Shown: positions 31,079 through 43,209, counted from the first letter of the stretch. The stretch: 64,000 nucleotides of DNA from Phymorhynchus buccinoides (GCA_017654935.2 CM065711.1:26034430-26098429), one strand, 5' to 3'. Made by a program: numbers and translations. The notes: generated by a model from the sequence alone, not told the origin.

Positions 31079-33559
31079 CGATTTAGCTTTAGCATACATA
31101 TCTTTTACAATAGAAAGGACATTTCCACAGATGTTCTGTTTTTATTAACTTGCTCCATAGGATAGATCTTTGGACACTGTCAAAATCCTTTCTGTAATCT
31201 ACGAATGTGCAATAAAGCCTCTTTCGTCTTTATAAATATATATCAATCAAACAGTGTAATGAAAAGATGTGGTCCATGGTGGAATGGTCTTTTCGAAATC
31301 CTGCCTGCTCAAAGCCAAGTAGATTATTCTTTTCAAGAAATTTGTAAATGCGGTTATTTATTATACTTGTAAAAAGTTTACCTAAGCAACTAAGTACACT
31401 AATCCCCCTGTAGTTGTCTGGATCTTTAACATCTCCCTTGCCTTTATACACCGGAGTTATATATCCTACAGCCCAGGCCATTGGAACTTTTCCAGAACGC
31501 AGTATCACGTTAAACAGCATTGTTATTGTTTGCACTAATTTTGAACTACCTGCTTTCAAAAATTCATTTAATATGCTTTATTGTTTTTAAGCTGTTTAAC
31601 GCCTTTTATAATTTCCTCAGCGGTGATCTCTTTATTTATTTCTTCATTGTCAGTACTAATCCCGTCCCCAGTGTCTTCTTCAACGTCTATTAACTGGTCT
31701 GTGGAAACATTAGTTAGTTGCTCAAAATGTTCAACAAAAGTTTCATGGCTAACTAGCTCTATGATTTTATTTCTTTGATCCTTGTCACTAATTACTTTCC
31801 AGTATTGCTTAGGGTCTTTAGAACGTAGCGATCGTATCTTCTTGTGAAAACTTTTAATACATTCATTACACTTTTTATTGATCATTTTTTGGTAATCTTT
31901 AAAAGCCTGACCACGTTTTCTTTTATTTGGATCGGACCTAGTTAGTTGATAATGATGCTTAGCTCTTCGGTATGCTCGCGAGTCTTTCAGTTTTACAATC
32001 AGAATGAAACCACTTCATTTGTTTTTGGCATGCGGCCACAGTCATCCCTCTTTCCTGTGCGCTTTGGACAGTCTCTACTCATGCCAGCCTTTACACCAGC
32101 GTCTCTTATTAAATTGCAGACTACATCAGTAGCGTTATCGATCTCAGTTTGTGAGACTGCTACGTCAGAAATAACTAAATGACTTAACACATCATTAGCT
32201 GTGGCAATATCCTGGTCATTTAGCTCATTTACAAAATTATTTTCAAGTTCTGGTTTCCAATAAAATGTCCTTCCGTTGGTTTCATTGTCTCCTATATTTC
32301 CGTTCACCTGGTCATCATTGCTAATTTTATGTTCTCCAAAGTCTATCTCAAGAAAGATTGGGTTGTGCACGTCTGATAAACAGTGATCAAAATCACCCAC
32401 TGTGAAATTTCTGAAAAGGGGGAATAACTGCGGGGAAGCTACAGCATAATCAACGACACTAGCATCTTTGCAAGTCATTTCGCCAATATCCGCATCATCA
32501 CCAACTCGCCCATTTACTATCAGTAAACCATAAGTTTTACAAAAATCAATGAGTGAATGGCCTTGGTTGTTTATTGTTCTGTCCTGTGATTGTCGATGTT
32601 GCCTAACATTATACATGTTCATCAACTCAACCATTCCAGATTCACCTAATTGTTCATCAATAATGGGAGCTTCTAACATAAAGTCTCTAACTGAACCGGT
32701 TCTGGCATTTAAATCGACAAGGAGAACAATATTATCAAAGTCTAAATGCATAAACATTTCTTCTAGGTCTTGAAAGGCGTTATCATTATGATAAGGTGAA
32801 CCCTCTGGTGGCAGGTACAATGCACACAGTAAAACAGATGCAACGGGTAAGTTTGTAGATTCTGGAGAAAACTCAATGCAAAGACATTCTTTACAGACTG
32901 CACCGTCTACAAACTTATAGAATTTATGTAAAGATGGGTCTACCAACTTCTCCTGAGTTTTTTGCTCAATTATTTTAATATGTTTTGTGACACTTTCTCT
33001 CACAAGAATTCCAACCCCTCCCGATTTTCTCCTAAATTTCTTTCGGTTTTTGGGGATGAAGGTAAAGCCATTAATCTCTACTGTATCAAGATCACTCATT
33101 TTGGTTTCACTCAAGCAAACAATATCATTAATCGAAATTAGTTCAATGAATGCTGGGTACTTAAGTTTAGAAAGTAGTCCAAAAACGTTTAAAGAAACTA
33201 TCCTTAAAGGCTTCTGTGTTAACTCTGTACAGGTCTGTGGGGTATTTCGGGTTGTGACACTATTCTGCATGTAACTGTCATCCTCATTTTGATCATTGGC
33301 TGAGACACAACCAGAAGCAGTGCCCACATCTCTGTTTACACCATCCCCATTAGAATGATGCCCAGTTATCACCCTTTTACTCTCATCTGTGTCCACTGGT
33401 ACCTGGTGCCTATAAACACCCTCAACTTTCAACTTTGCTGTATGATCCAGATGGTTGTCAAACGAATGATTTCCAATATCAACATTATGAGCCACGCACC
33501 CATGACTTGCCACGACATTGTGACCCACATCAACATTTTGACCCCTATTAACATTACTA

Positions 33560-36500
33560 ACATCCAAACCATGACCCACATATTTATGTCTCACATTATC
33601 ATGATCTATATCATGTTTCACATCATCCTGACCCACATCACCATGACCTACATCATCATACCCGACATCCCTATAACACACATTATCATCATGACCCACA
33701 TCATCACAACACACATCACCATGACCCATATCGCCAGAAACCACATCATCATGACCTACATCACAGTGACCCACATCACAATGACACACACCACCATGAA
33801 ACATATCATGATCCACCTCACCATGACACACACATCACAATGACACATCACCATGACATACATCATCATGAGACACATCAAGACCCACATCATTATAACC
33901 CACATCACCAGAACATACATCACCGTGACACATATCACCATGATGCACATCATTATATACCCATGACCCACATCCCCATGACCGACATCATCATACCATA
34001 CCCCATGATGATCCACATCACCATGACATACATCACCATGTCCCACATCACCATGACATACATCATCATGACTCATATCCCATATCACTACGACGTAGCA
34101 CACCATGACCCTCATCACCACGACATACATCATCATGACCCTCATCACCACGACATACATCATCATGACCCTCATCACCACAACATACATCATCACGACC
34201 CTCATCATCATGACATACATCATCATGACCCTCATCACCACAACATGCATCATCATGACCCTCATCACCACAACATGCATCATCATGACCTTCATCACCA
34301 CAACATACATCATCATGACCCTCATCACCACGATATGCATCATCATGAACCACATCATCATGAAACACATCAGCATGACCCTCATCACCATAACATCCAT
34401 CATCATGACCCACATCACAACAACATACATCATCATGACCCTCATCACCACAACATACATCATCACGAACCACATCATCACGACATACATCATCATGACC
34501 CTCATCATCATGACATGCATCATCGCGAACCACATCATCATCACATACATCATCATGACCCTTATCACCACGACATACATCATCACGAACCACATCACCA
34601 TGACATACATCACCATGACCCTCATCACCACAACATCCATCATCATGACCCTCATCACCACGACATACATCATCATGACCCTCATCATCATGACCCTCAT
34701 CACCATGGCATACATCATCATGACCCACATCATCACAACATACATCATCATGATCCTCATCATCACGACATGCATCCTCACGACATACATCATCACGAAC
34801 CACATCACCACGACATACATCATCATGATACATATACCCACGGCCCACATAACCATAACCCACATCATCATGACAATCATCACCACAACATACACCACCA
34901 TGACACACTTCATCACAACATCTATCATCACAACATACATCATCATAACCCACAACACCACGACATACATCATCATGATCCATATACCCATGACCCACAT
35001 CACCATGACCCACACCATCACAACATACATCATCCTGACACACATCATCACAACTTACATCATCATGACCCACAACACACATCACCATGATCCACATCAC
35101 CAAAGCCCACATCATGACCCATATCACCACAGCATACATCACAATGACACATCACCATGACCTATATCACCATAGCCCACATCACCATGACCCACATCAC
35201 CACAACATACATCACCACAACCCACATCACCACAACATACATCGCCATGACCCACATCACCATGACCTACACCACCATGACATACATCATGACCCACATC
35301 ACCACGACCCACATCACCACAACATACATCACCATGACTCGCATCACCATGACCCACATCACCAGTACATACATCATCATGACACAGATTGTGAACCACA
35401 TCATCATCATGACCCATATCACCATGACACATCACCATGACACATCACCATGACACACTTGACCCACATAGACAATACAAAGATCATGACACATCATGAC
35501 CCCTACAACCATAACCAACATCCCCGTGAACCACATTACCATGACACACATCACCATGACACACATCATGAGACATATCACCATGACCCTCATCATCATG
35601 ACATACATTATCATGACCCATATCACCATGACCCACATCACCATGATTCGCATCACCATGACACATATCACCATGACCCACATCACCATGCTTCACATCA
35701 CCATGACACATATCACCATGACCTACATCATCCTTACCCTCAACCTCGTGACTCGCTTTATCATGGCACACACAGTATTGACACGCATCATCATGTCCCA
35801 CATCACGACTCGTATCACCACGACATACGTCATCCTGACACACCTCACCATGAAGTCTATCTCCATGACACATATCATCATGACACACATCACCATGACC
35901 CACATCACCAGTACACATCACCATGACATACATCACCAGGACACACATCACCAGGACACATCATCAGGACACATCTCCATGACCCATACTACCATAACCC
36001 ACATCACCATGAAATCTATGTCCATGACCCACATCACCATGAGACACATCATCATGACCCACATCACCATGACACACACCACCATGACACATCACCATGA
36101 CACACATCACCGTGACACACCATCATGACCCACATCTCCATGATGCACACCACCATGACACACATCACCATGATGCATATCACCATGACCCACATCACCA
36201 TGACCCACATCACCATGGCATGCAACACCATGACCCGTATCTTTAAGACCAAGATCGGCATATACCACATTGCTGTGACATATATCACAATGACCTACAT
36301 TACTACGATCTGCGCTACTATGACCCACCTCCCTATGACCTACATCACCATGCCCTTTTTCATTTTCATGACCCATATCGTCAGGACCCACTTCTTGGTT
36401 CATATCATTATGGCCCACATCCTCATGACCCACATCACTATGACCCACATCCACATCACTATGACCCTCATCACTGACCCACATCACTATGACCCTCATC

Positions 36501-37130
36501 ACTATGATCCACATCACTATGACCCACATCATTATGACCCACATCACTATGACTCATCACTATGTCTCTCATCACTATGACCCACATAACTATGACCCAC
36601 ATCACTATGGCCCTCATCACTATGATCCACATCACTATGACCCACATCATTATGACCCACATCACTATGACCCACATCACTATGACTCATCACTATGACT
36701 CTCATCACTATGACACCCATCACTATGACCCACATCACTATGACCCACATCACTATGACCCACATCACTATACCTTATATCACTATGACCCACATCATTA
36801 TGACCCATCACTATGACCCTCATCACTATGATCCACATCACTATGACTCATCACTATGACCCTCATCACTATGATCCACATCACTATAACTTACATCACT
36901 ATGACCCTCATCACTATGATCCACATCACTTTGACACCCATCACTATGACAATCATCACTATGATCCACATCACTATGACGCACCTAACTATAACTTACA
37001 TCACTATGACCCACATCACTATGACCCTCATCACTATGACTCTCATCACTATGACAATCATCACTGTGACCAACATCATAACCCACAACATCCTCATAAC
37101 CCACACTCATGAAATACATTTCCATGACAC
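33560..37130 (-). repeat. 15-bp tandem array encoding His/Asp/Cys-rich pentapeptides
   Basis: Plus-strand units are CATCACCATGACCCA-like and on the minus strand read GGT-CAT-GGT-GAT-GTG. The 15-bp period leaves all frames open, giving long nonsense frames on both strands. Only the minus frame reading G-H-x-D-V leads into the endonuclease. Sub-families are visible: 34066-35142 has a 30-bp unit (GHDDVCCGDE), 35140-36100 has GHGDVCHGD, and 36420-37090 has GHSDV (plus strand TCACTATGACCCA). At 36230-36400 the sequence is diversified but keeps G-H spacing. Confidence 0.9.
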
Positions 37131-37205
37131 ACTTTGTTATGATTATAGCACACATAATAAAACACTTCACCATGACATTCATCTCCATGATTCAAACCGC
37201 CAACA

Positions 37206-37352
37206 CCCATATCATTCTTGTCATGGCAGCGACACACCACAAATCCGATTCGTTTATCCATGCAGTTTGGTGTAGTTCACCCATATCATTCTTGTCATGG
37301 CAGTGACACACCACAAATCCCATTCGTTTATCCATGCACTTTGGTGTAGTTT
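37206..37352. repeat. 75-bp direct duplication in the ORF2 linker
   Basis: Two consecutive copies beginning CACCCATATCATTCTTGTCA and ending TTTGGTGTAGTT, with a few substitutions. On the minus strand the second unit encodes KCMDKRMGFVVCHCHDKNDM. The duplication is next to the outer end of the pentapeptide array. Confidence 0.9.
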
Positions 37353-37682
37353 TGCTCCAACCTTTCTGGTTATTAACCTTCTGATTTCTGAAGAAAATTG
37401 ATAGTTTAGTATTTGTTCTTTCTTGAAAAGCCATTTGATCAATCCCATTCTGTTCAGGATCCACATCAACATGCCCCACATCGCCAAGACTCATATTACC
37501 ATGATCTTTATGTCTATGTGTCGAGGTTTTCTGGTCAAACGCAAAGTCCTCAGAATTATAATTAGAACACCCACAATCCTGCCTACTATGAACAACATTT
37601 CTATCGTCACAAAAGACATTTGGGTTCACACCATTACGCCCACAACCGTTTCCATCACTAACAGTAAGTTCCTCACAAGATA

Positions 37683-38618
37683 CCCCATAAGACACACTTC
37701 TACTCTCACAAGATACCCCATAAGACACGCTTCTACTCTCACAAGATACCCCATAAGACACACTTCTACTCTCACAAGATACCCCATAAGATACCCCATA
37801 AGACACACTTCTACTCTCACAAGATACCCCATAAGACATGCTTCTACTCTCACAAGATACCCCATAAGACACACCATAAGACACACTTCTACTCTCACAA
37901 GATACCCCATAAGATACCCCATAAGACACGCTTCTACTCTCACAAGATACCCCATAAGACACGCTTCTACTCTCACAAGATACCCCATAAGACACACTTC
38001 TACTCTCACAAGATACCCCATAAGACACGCTTCTACTCTCACAAGATACCCCATAAGACACGCTTCTACTCTCACAAGATACCCCATAAGACACACCATA
38101 AGACACACTTCTACTCTCACAAGATACCCCATAAGATACCCCATAAGACACACTTCTACTCTCACAAGATACCCCATAAGACACGCTTCTACTCTCACAA
38201 GATACCCCATAAGACACACTTCTACTCTCACAAGATACCCCATAAGACACACTTCTACTCTCACAAGATACCCCATAAGACACGCTTCTACTCTCACAAG
38301 ATACCCCATAAGACACACTTCTACTCTCACAAGATACCCCATAAGATACCCCATAAGACACACTTCTACTCTCACAAGATACCCCATAAGACACGCTTCT
38401 ACTCTCACAAGATACCCCATAAGATACCCCATAAGACACACTTCTACTCTCACAAGATACCCCATAAGACACGCTTCTACTCTCACAAGATACCCCATAA
38501 GACACGCTTCTACTCTCACAAGATACCCCATAAGACACGCTTCTACTCTCACAAGATACCCCATAAGACACACTTCTACTCTCACAAGATACCCCATAAG
38601 ACACACTTCTACTCTCAC
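37683..38618 (-). repeat. 33-bp tandem array encoding SRSVSYGVSCE, 26 units
   Basis: Plus-strand unit TACTCTCACAAGATACCCCA then TAAGACACGCTTC. The minus-strand frame is open over the whole array and continuous with the ORF2 start. Seven units carry a 12-bp internal expansion (SYGVSYGVSCE). Units are almost identical apart from A/G at one position, indicating recent expansion or homogenisation. Confidence 0.95.
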
Positions 38619-38727
38619 CCCTATCCTCATGTTCTGTGACCCCCTTGTTAGCACCTAATCTTATCAAACCTGCAGGTGATCCGCTCCCATGGGTTGACAA
38701 ACCACCAACTGAGCCCTCAGGGCAGCC

Positions 38728-39690
38728 CTACTCCATACGCTCATTGCCCTCGTTGCCGGCGAAGATCAGGTGGGTCAGACCCAGCCGCTTGTAATTGATT
38801 TCCGACATGCCCAGCTGGAAGAGGTTGTCAGGTGTTTCGATGATGACGGGTCTGGGGCGATCGTCCGGGTGGAGCCCAGGGGGAAATCTCCTGCTGCAAT
38901 GGATAATCCTGTCAATGGTCCAGGCCTTGTCAACATTGGGCAGGGTCTTCACATAACCAAGAAGACGAGAACGTAGAGGGGTGAGATCATCGTTAACGAA
39001 GATCTTTTCATAGCCACTTTTCCCCTTCAACAGGTTTTTTTTCATCATCAACTCCTGTCGTTTGCGCCGAGATACAAACTTGACTAACACCGCTCGTGGA
39101 CCCTTCCCCCCCTTCCCCCGCTCTGTGGCATGCAGCGATGTCCGCTTCTTCAACCTTTACTCCAGCATCCTTCATCACCCCAAGCGCCTTCTTTTCAACT
39201 TGATCAGCAGTCTCCCCCTCTTCCTGCTGCAAACCAAAAATCCGGACAGATTCTCTACGCGTATACTGCTGCAGACGATTGTTTTCATATGTTAGCCCCC
39301 GAATGGCCGATTCAAGCTTCTGGTGCCCGCAGCAGGGAGGGGAAGTGTCCGCCCTTTCCATCCGATCCAATCTCCTGTCAATCATGGTCACCACCCCTTT
39401 CATCACTTCTATCATGGCCATAGAAACGGCTGTGGCAAACGCTGGCAGCATCTTCAGTGCAGGATCTGTCCCCTCAGCCTCCTGCGGTGTAAAAGCCTTC
39501 AACACATCGTTGATCTTGGCCATCACAGACTCGTGTATATTTTGAGCATCAAACAGAGAAGCAGCCTTTTCTTTTTCCATCTCTTCAATAACCTCAGCCT
39601 CAGAATCTCCAACGCAGGATTTTTTTGCTTGTTTCTCCGCAGATAAAGGTTAACTAAATAAACATCTCTTCGATTTTGACATTCTCGTCT
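38728..39690 (-). pseudogene. LINE ORF1 (L1-type nucleic acid chaperone)
   Basis: Starts MSKSKRCLFS at 39681, then an in-frame TAA, then PLSAEKQAKKSCVGDSEAEV, a helical region, LESAIRGLTYENNRLQQYTR (coiled-coil end) and ESVRIFGLQQEEGETADQVE (RRM-like start). After a frameshift near 39110 it continues RAVLVKFVSRRKRQELMMKK, FVNDDLTPLRSRLLGYVKTL (C-terminal domain) and PDNLFQLGMSEINYKRLGLT, with a stop at 38728. The order coiled coil, RRM, C-terminal domain matches L1 ORF1p, which binds LINE RNA. One stop and one frameshift make it inactive as read. Confidence 0.75.
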
Positions 39691-39694
39691 CAAT

Positions 39695-40338
39695 AGTAGT
39701 AGCAAAGGGACTGGCTTCTACCTAAGCCTCGCGGCTTATAAAATGTCCCATCCAAATGTATTTTTCCTTAGGTTGCATTTGCGTGTGAAAGGGAAGTAAC
39801 GATTGCAATGTTAGTCATCACAATCATAAAACATTTCACTAAAGTTTCCATTTTTGTCAAGTAGATCTTTGAAGGTATTAGTAGAGGGTGAATTTTTTTT
39901 AGTTCAGATGGCAGTGAGTTCCTCTGTTACTGAGACAATGTTTACGTTTGTTAGTGTTCTACCGTTGAATTTGAACTTTCCCCTCTTGGCTTCTAGTTGT
40001 GTTAGACTTTGATGGTGAGAAGAGAGACTCAAAAACTGATGTCGTCTAAGTTAAAATTTTTGTTCCTTTGGAAAAGGTCGTGTCTTATACACCTTCCTTT
40101 TAATGAATGTAAATTTACCAATTTTAGTCTATCACAGTACGTTAGATCTTTACAACTTTTGACCAATTTTTTCGCTCTCCTTTTGAACTCTTTCAATTGA
40201 TGATGACTGTCTCTTAAGATAAGGGTACCAGATAACGTTGCCATATTCTAAATGAGGGCAAACCATAGACTTATATACAATAACAAAAACGTTTTCCTTA
40301 TCTAATTCAACAAATGTTCTTTTAATTATGCGCAACAT
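39695..40338 (-). pseudogene. CR1-like LINE ORF2 C-terminus and tail, copy B
   Basis: Inverted match to 12803-13480, with the MLRIIKRTFVELDKENVFVI, PHLEYGNVIWYPYLKRQ and LHSLKGRCIRHDLFQRN blocks, a stop, and a 3' UTR ending in CTACTACTATT. The 5' truncation is at the same base as in copy A, adjacent to the TRIM acceptor. The long LINE at 31079-39690 begins right at its microsatellite tail. Confidence 0.8.
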
Positions 40339-40348
40339 CTGATCACAG

Positions 40349-40589
40349 GGGGGAGCTGTCCGCCCACAGGGTTACCGCAGAACGTCTGGCGTCCTCCGCA
40401 CCAGACAACTCCCTTCTGGCCTCGCTGGGGAAGGTTATGTCACGATTGGCGTCTGTGGGAGTGCAGCGCATCCCTGACAACCCAAAGTCCGCCACGGGAA
40501 GTCTCGTCTTGGATGCTGTCCTCACCGGGAAGACCAAAGAGGCGATTGCTGCGAACGGCGAACTGGCCGATTCCAGCGAAGCACAACGG
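40349..40589 (+). CDS. TRIM-like gene copy B, exon after the coiled coil
   Basis: Bounded by TGATCACAG and CGG/GTAGGA. The first base completes the Arg codon left by the exon at 30478. The next 80 codons are open: GELSAHRVTAERLASSAPDN, SLLASLGKVMSRLASVGVQR, IPDNPKSATGSLVLDAVLTG and KTKEAIAANGELADSSEAQR. Matching phase and an intact frame support a real exon pair despite the 9.9-kb intron full of repeats. The acceptor lies within about 10 bp of the LINE truncation point, so part of the acceptor context comes from the LINE. The domain is not identified; it follows the coiled coil of a TRIM-like protein. Confidence 0.65.
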
Positions 40590-40597
40590 GTAGGACT

Positions 40598-40598
40598 A

Positions 40599-40638
<40 letters not shown>

Positions 40639-40944
40639 TGCATGCATGCACATTCTCTTTCTCTCTCTCTCTCTTTCTATTTGTATTACGCACAATGATC
40701 GTGTGATTGGCCGAACTTACATTCCTTTCTCCAAGAGTTTTCGTGTCTATTGTTTGTTGTGACTTAATCTTCTTTTCTCTGTCTTTGATTTGTTGTTTTA
40801 TTAGTTGTTTCCTTCTATGGATGTTGTTTCATTCTGAAGGTACTATTGTTGTATCCTTAATTGTTTTATTCACCATTGTTCGTTAACACTGAAACTAGTG
40901 AAAGGAGAACAAAGACCCTTGAGGTAATGACAATAAATGTTCAG

Positions 40945-40999
<55 letters not shown>

Positions 41000-41020
41000 A
41001 CACACACACACACACACACA
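40598..41020. repeat. CA and CT microsatellites
   Basis: (CA)n at about 40600-40635 with CATGCATG, a CT/TTTCT tract to 40680, then (CT)n at about 40950-40994 and (CA)n at 41000-41020. The first CA tract is shared with TRIM copy A (12505-12541); the shared sequence ends soon after it. Confidence 0.9.
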
Positions 41021-42199
41021 AGAGACTCTGTATGCATGTTTTGGTATAGTTATAGGGTATACTGTATGTTTTTGTGTGTGTGCGAGTACGTGAACGAGCT
41101 GTACATTTTAGCTTGATTTTGTCCCCATGTTCTTCAATCTACTGTGAACATGGCTGTTGTTATTTCCTATTCTTTGTATGCATTTTATACTTTTGTTGTT
41201 TTCCTTTTCTTGTTATTTGGTTTTTCTTTTTTCTCCTCGAGGGCATGGTGTAAAGAAGCTTGGGCTCATCAGTTTACCCTCATTAAGCATTCATATCCCC
41301 CTGTGGGGATACCTGGGGTTCTTTTGTATAAATAGTTCCCCACCTTCTGGAAGTTCTGTGCTTGTAACTTCCTTTAATCTGTCAATCTATTATAACCATA
41401 CTGACCAACACTCAAAACAATAGCATATACGCTTATCAGTTGGAAAACCATCAGTGCTAAAGCACTTAGATACAAAGAAACAAAAGGGAAGCCACCCTGT
41501 GCTGGTAGTATTACCTCCCTTATCCACTACCGGCCACGTGGCTCCACTGACCTTGCCAATCACTTCAACTTTTTCCACGCTTGGATTCATTTGGGAAACC
41601 ATTTTGTGTGAAGACTTGAAACACTTTGGCGAATTCGGTGGGTTTGTTCCGATTCTCTCACCTGGCGAATTCGGTGGGTTTGTTCCGATTCTCTCACCTA
41701 TCTAGTGTTTCTGTTTTGCTTTCTTTCTTGATTTTCTTACAGTTTAGCTTTCTTGAATTATATCTTTTGCTACTTTTAGTAGTAAATTTGTGATCTAATT
41801 CATACTCTGAATTATTTTGTGTACGTTTTGGACTGACCGGTTTTTAATTTTAAAAAAACCCGGCTGCTATGTTTAGAATTGTGGTTTGGCGTTTAGCTCT
41901 TTGATTACTTTTGTTGTCATAGCTTTTCTTTTCGGCTTGGCTTTCTTTTATTCACCAACCTTTTTTGATAAAGTTTGTCGTTTACTTCATGTCGGTTAAT
42001 TTCAGTGTCGCCCCTTCGGTTGACGCTTTGTTTTCTTCGGTTTCTAAGTCCAAGCCGGTTTATTTTTCTCGTGATAATTCTTATCATTTTGTTTCGCTGT
42101 GTCCTTCGACTTCATCGGTCAGCTAAACATTCGTCCAAACATTTTGTCGGAAATTTGTTCCGACTCAGAGTTATACCGGCCAAGAAATTTTCTTCATCC
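41021..42199. other. no gene recognised
   Basis: Contains repeat family X at 41288-41425 and a 36-bp direct duplication (GGCGAATTCGGTGGGTTTGT plus TCCGATTCTCTCACCT) at 41628-41699. A short frame starts ATGTCGGTTAAT at 41989 (MSVNFSVAPSVDALFSSVSK) and stops within 45 codons; no family is recognised. The end (about 42155-42199) matches the 160-bp tandem units at 43210-43640. Confidence 0.45.
41288..41425 (+). repeat. dispersed repeat family X, copy 3
   Basis: Shares the CCCCCTGTGGGGATACC block, AATAGTTCCCCACCTTCTGG and ACTTCCTTTAATCTG with 1892-2160 and 2868-3060. It ends CCATACTGACCAACACTCAAA, whose complement occurs at about 50813 and 51116, so these short pieces may be other ends of the same family. 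Confidence 0.6.
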
Positions 42200-42205
42200 G
42201 TTTTC

Positions 42206-43203
42206 CAGAGCTCCCCATTTTGTTTGACCATAGAGGGTATTTTCACCCCCAGGAAGCAGCTATAGAGGGTCTCTTCACCCCCAGGGTGAACTTATAGAGG
42301 GTGAAAAATCAACCAGTCTAGAATGATCAAGTACTATCATGACCTGACCTTCACCTTTGTGAGCTGATGAAAGTGGCAAGTTGGACCGCGCTATCAGCAT
42401 GCACATCATGGCTTCGGCCCTGGTGACGTCATTTTGCAGACCTTGCTTCGACTCTTCTTTCTTCTTCTCAATGAAGTTCTGCAAGAAGTTACTGCTTCCT
42501 TTCAAAACGCTCACCAGATCTTTGTGCGCCCTTACAGTGTTTAGCGCAGTCAGCCAAACCAGCGTCACTGACAGTAAAATCATTTTTGCACACCGTGCAA
42601 AAAGCGTGATGCTCCCCACCCCCCTCTTCGATGCTATGATGCATAGAAACTCCCGATGGTAGCTCGACAGATATTTCTGGTTCGCAGTCCTCGGAGTTGC
42701 TGTTCTATTTGGCTTGGCCTTTTTAGCTTCATTTTCCGATTCTACTTCTTCCACCTCTGATTCGTCGTCCGTTTCGTGTCTTTTTCGCTTTTGCTGTGCA
42801 CCGCAATCCACTTTTTTCCTCACAAGAACTGAAGCAAACTTTCTCTCAACTTGTGCACGCCAACTGCAAAGCAGTTTCGAAGCTGACTCGAAGGAACACA
42901 TCGGGTGCCTCAAACTGAACGGATCTGTGTCCTTGACAACGCTCGCTCGAAATTCATAGCTGCCGGTAATGAAAATGCGGAGTTTGCTATTTCGAGTCGT
43001 AGCTGCGTAGCAGACACCCTAATTTCGTAGCATGCTACGCCAAAATCGTAGAGTAACCAGGTCTGTCACGCACTCGGCAGATTTATAGTGCATCTCATAT
43101 CCCTCGAGTAGTAATTATAGTGCGTCGTTTCACCCCCAGTATGAAGTTTTAATGCGTCTGTCACGCACATTTGACGCACAGACGCACAGAATGGGGAGCC
43201 CTG
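42206..43203. mobile_element. 998-bp hAT-like element carrying zinc-finger coding sequence
   Basis: Ends CAGAGCTCCCCATT and the complement of CAGGGCTCCCCATT form terminal inverted repeats of about 14 bp with one mismatch. A perfect 6-bp duplication GTTTTC flanks it (42200-42205 and 43204-43209). Removing the element restores the 160-bp tandem unit around it (TCC-GTTTTC-TTCAAAG), good evidence of insertion. CAG ends fit hAT, although hAT normally makes 8-bp duplications. Inside lie TATAGAGGGT subrepeats (42230-42307), a zinc-finger gene fragment and a TAGTGCGTC-rich right part. Confidence 0.7.
42312..42960 (-). pseudogene. zinc-finger transposase-like protein fragment (KIAA1586/ZNF862-type)
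   Basis: On the minus strand: RKRHETDDESEVEEVESENE (acidic, then basic), TANQKYLSSYHREF, then after a frame change CTVCKNDFTVSDAGLADCAK and HCKGAQ, a C-x2-C-x14-C-x3-H zinc-finger-like array. In another frame follow SNFLQNFIEKKKEESKQGLQ and DVTRAEAMMCMLIARSNLPL. The order W/Y-x-F, CxxC-x-DF, a His and TRAE-x-M-x-L-x-A-x-N-x-P matches the N terminus of hAT-related zinc-finger proteins found in many animals. The catalytic core is absent and at least two frameshifts exist, so it cannot encode transposase. Confidence 0.6.
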
Positions 43204-43209
43204 GTTTTC

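Larger units (their letters stand above)
31079..38700 (-). pseudogene. LINE ORF2 with a giant repetitive N-terminal extension
   Basis: Starts at 38700 (MSTHGSGSPAGLIRLGANKG), 27 bp after the ORF1 stop. In order: 26 repeats of SRSVSYGVSCE, a linker with EQNGIDQMAFQERTNTKLSI, a long array of GHGDV-type pentapeptides, then an in-frame APE endonuclease (33831-31999): LRIVSLNVFGLL, CLSETKMSDLDT, LLVDLNARTGS, VVDYAVAS and LSDVHNPIF. The usual GDxN motif reads VDLN. The reverse transcriptase follows in broken frames: KDPDNYRGISVLSCLGKLFT, GFEQAGFRKDHSTMDHIF and FVDYRKDFDSVQRSILW. It is cut off at 31079 before the catalytic FADD box. At least four frame changes occur in the array. The copy is dead; the architecture is unusual. 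Confidence 0.75.

Noticed and set aside
33840..35440. Long plus-strand open frames rich in HHHDP and ITMTH repeats (more than 400 codons)
   Set aside because: They follow from the stop-free 15-bp unit, which leaves several frames open on both strands. Only the minus-strand G-H-x-D-V frame connects to a recognisable domain.
41975..42265. Hydrophobic open frame of 96 codons
   Set aside because: Runs through the boundary of the hAT-like insertion, so the continuous frame is a product of the insertion.
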